DNA from: DASVEG01 sp035540495
GTDB taxonomy: Bacteria; Actinomycetota; Acidimicrobiia; Acidimicrobiales; CADCTF01
Assembly: GCA_035540495.1 (NCBI GenBank)
Contig: DATLGL010000003.1
Location: 1 to 44,441, forward strand
Length of the DNA stretch: 44,441 nucleotides
Direction: 5' to 3'
Shown here: in pieces, positions 43,065-44,441 of the stretch
How positions within the stretch are numbered: position 1 is the first letter of the stretch
How the letters are laid out: each line of letters starts with the position of its first letter
Notes under the pieces: model-generated
What the model was told of the DNA's origin: nothing
The model's input: the letters and a program-made list of their open reading frames with translations, nothing else
Database searches by the model: none
Program-made: the position numbers and the translations under genes

Positions 43065-44363
43065 GTGATCGGCGAGTTCGAGCGACCCGTCCGGCGGCGT
43101 GCCGGCCAGGATCGGGCTCTTCGCCGTTACCTCACGACCCGCGTCGCCCCGTACTCGGCGCACTACCGCGACATCCTCCTGCGGACGCCGGTGCACGGCG
43201 TCGCCGATCTCGAGCGCCTGCCGTTCGCGACGCTCGACGACGCACCGGATGCGGAGTCGATCGTGCTGCGTCCATCGGCCGACCGCATCGTCTCCGCCGG
43301 TGATCTGCGTCTCAAGGTCCGGTTCTGGTCGGCGAGGTTCTGGCACCGGGTCTCGACGTTCAACCGGACGGAGATCGAGCCCGCGTTCAAGCCGATCCAC
43401 TGGCACCTCGCGTCGACCAGCGGCGGACGTGTGCTCCCGATCGGCTACAGCGCCGACGACCTCGATCGGCTCGGCGAGGTCGGCCGCTCGATGCTCGAGA
43501 TGGCGGGCGTCGAGCCGTTGGACGTGCTGGTCGCGATCGAACCGCCCTCGCCGACGCCCGCCTTCTGGCAGATCGCGTTCGGCGCGCGACGAGCGGGGAT
43601 CTCGTCGTTGTTCGTCGACGCAGGCAGTCGACCCGACACCCTCGCCGGGTTCGGCCCGCATGTGCTGGCCGGTCGTGCGGACGACCTGCTGCGGATGCTC
43701 GACCGCGGGCGGGCGGAGGGACTTTCCTTCGCGACGCTTCGGACGCTGATCGTGATCGGCGCGCCGCTCGACCCCGTCGTGCGCGACCGCCTCGCCCACC
43801 TCGGCGGGTCGGCGTCGCGACCGGCGGCGGTCGTCGCGGCGTGGGCGCCAGAAGGCACGCGTGCGGTGTGGGCGGAGTGCCGCAACGGCACCGACGTCCA
43901 CACGTGGCCCGCGTACGAGGTGCTCGAGCTCGTCGATCCCGTCACGGGCGAGCAGGTCCCGCCCGGCAGCGAAGGCGAGGTCGTCTACACCCCGCTGGGG
44001 TGGAACGGCAGCGTCCTCCTGCGCCTGCGCACCGGCGTCGTGGGGTGTCTCGACGACACGCCGTGCGTCTCTTGCGGACGCACGTCGCCTCGGGTGCGGG
44101 TCGTCGCGTCGACGCCCCCGTTCTCCCGGATCCTCGACGAACACGCCGATGTCGAGGCGTGGCAGGCCGAGCTGCGTCTCGTCGACGACGCGGAGGAGCT
44201 CATCGTCTTCATCACGCCGCGCCGCAGCGGCCACCCCGGCCGGTTGTTGCGGGAGCTCGACCGTCAGCTCTCGGCGACGCAGTTCGTCGTGCTCGATCGG
44301 GCCCAGCTCGCCGAGCGCCTCGAACGCCACGGCGGCGCCAAGGTCGTCGACCTGCGCGGATGA
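43065..44363 (+). CDS. PaaK-like (phenylacetate-CoA ligase-related) protein, degenerate adenylation motifs
   Basis: 432 residues resembling the adenylate-forming PaaK family: LPFATLDDA (52-60) like the PaaK LPFTTK motif, a modified A3 loop STSGGRVLPIGYSADDLDR (117-135), FWQIAFGARRAG (167-178), IGAPLDPVVRDRL (231-243) in place of GAEPL, and the C-terminal LLRLRTGVVGCLDDTPCVSCGRTSPRV (318-344). The usual Thr-Gly-Thr-Thr-Gly ATP loop is not intact, and the RYRTGD motif lacks its ATP-ribose Asp (LRTGV). CxxCGRT is kept. It may not adenylate, or may act on an unusual substrate; function is not assigned. Confidence 0.72.
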   Translation: MIGEFERPVRRRAGQDRALRRYLTTRVAPYSAHYRDILLRTPVHGVADLERLPFATLDDAPDAESIVLRPSADRIVSAGDLRLKVRFWSARFWHRVSTFNRTEIEPAFKPIHWHLASTSGGRVLPIGYSADDLDRLGEVGRSMLEMAGVEPLDVLVAIEPPSPTPAFWQIAFGARRAGISSLFVDAGSRPDTLAGFGPHVLAGRADDLLRMLDRGRAEGLSFATLRTLIVIGAPLDPVVRDRLAHLGGSASRPAAVVAAWAPEGTRAVWAECRNGTDVHTWPAYEVLELVDPVTGEQVPPGSEGEVVYTPLGWNGSVLLRLRTGVVGCLDDTPCVSCGRTSPRVRVVASTPPFSRILDEHADVEAWQAELRLVDDAEELIVFITPRRSGHPGRLLRELDRQLSATQFVVLDRAQLAERLERHGGAKVVDLRG

Positions 44364-44382
44364 CCTGCGCGAGGGTGGGGCG

Positions 44383-44441
44383 GTGAGCGACCGCGGCTGG
44401 GCGCCGATCGACGACGACGGACGTCCCGCTCCGCCCCCGCC
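44383..44441 (+). CDS. Start of an unidentified gene (3' partial)
   Basis: A GTG at 44383, preceded by the G-rich GAGGGTGGGG, opens a frame reading SDRGWAPIDDDGRPAPPP to the window edge without a stop. It lies 19 bases after the PaaK-like gene. Too little is visible to name a function. Confidence 0.45.
   Translation, partial: MSDRGWAPIDDDGRPAPPP

Noticed and set aside
42954..44330. Minus-strand open frame extending the galT frame upstream
   Set aside because: It is antisense to the PaaK-like gene and precedes the clear GalT N-terminus; no domain is visible.

Overview
The window reads as one contiguous stretch of core chromosome from a high-GC Gram-positive bacterium of the Actinobacteria. 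I lean to the class Acidimicrobiia, at moderate confidence. The signs are strong G/C bias at third codon positions, the complete GlgE-type alpha-glucan pathway, a MurA with Asp in place of the usual active-site Cys, a DUF6458 membrane protein, many start codons placed 6-8 nt after a TANNNT box (leaderless mRNAs), and frequent ATGA/GTGA gene overlaps. I saw no tRNA, rRNA, CRISPR, insertion sequence or phage gene. No gap between genes exceeds about 200 bases.

Layout. 1-4821: prmC (5' end cut by the window), a TsaC-type tRNA-modification gene, a convergent thiolase-like gene that lacks the catalytic residues, a low-molecular-weight phosphatase and glyA. 4927-6150: a WecA/TagO-type sugar-phosphate transferase. 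6342-13876: a complete F1Fo ATP synthase operon (AtpZ-like, AtpI-like, a, c, b, delta, alpha, gamma, beta, epsilon) with a recognisable promoter and a long terminator hairpin. 13948-18373: a 2H phosphoesterase-GNAT fusion, a short-chain dehydrogenase, class II fructose-bisphosphatase (glpX, minus strand) and a B12-dependent acyl-CoA mutase large subunit whose substrate-pocket residues are of the isobutyryl-CoA type. 18445-23739: a small probable sortase-anchored protein, a zinc-ribbon protein, a J-domain protein, an alpha/beta hydrolase, and on the minus strand a Wzz/BY-kinase-like protein and an MFS transporter. 23799-28861: murA, two coupled unknown genes, a NifU-domain gene, meaB and an enoyl-CoA hydratase. 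29036-29257: the DUF6458 protein. 29353-41491: alpha-glucan metabolism, with glgP (minus) divergent from glgE-treS-mak-glgB and a following GH57/DUF3536 gene. 41500-44441: an SRPBCC protein and galT (minus), a divergent PaaK-like protein and the first codons of one more gene.

How the genes work together. TreS, Mak, GlgE and GlgB convert trehalose through maltose and maltose-1-phosphate into branched alpha-glucan, and GlgP degrades it; no glgC or glgA is present here. GlpX provides the gluconeogenic phosphatase step. MeaB is the chaperone type needed by B12 mutases such as the one at 16745-18373, whose small B12-binding subunit is not in this window. MurA, the WecA-like transferase, the Wzz/BY-kinase and the sortase-anchored protein point to envelope assembly.

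No wholly new multi-gene system is obvious. The best leads are modified versions of known machines: a gamma subunit with a C-terminal tail of about 37 residues, a b subunit with an exported N-terminal Cys-containing segment, the misannotation-prone mutase, the 2H-GNAT fusion, and two unknown genes coupled to murA. All calls are from reading the sequence; no database search was run.
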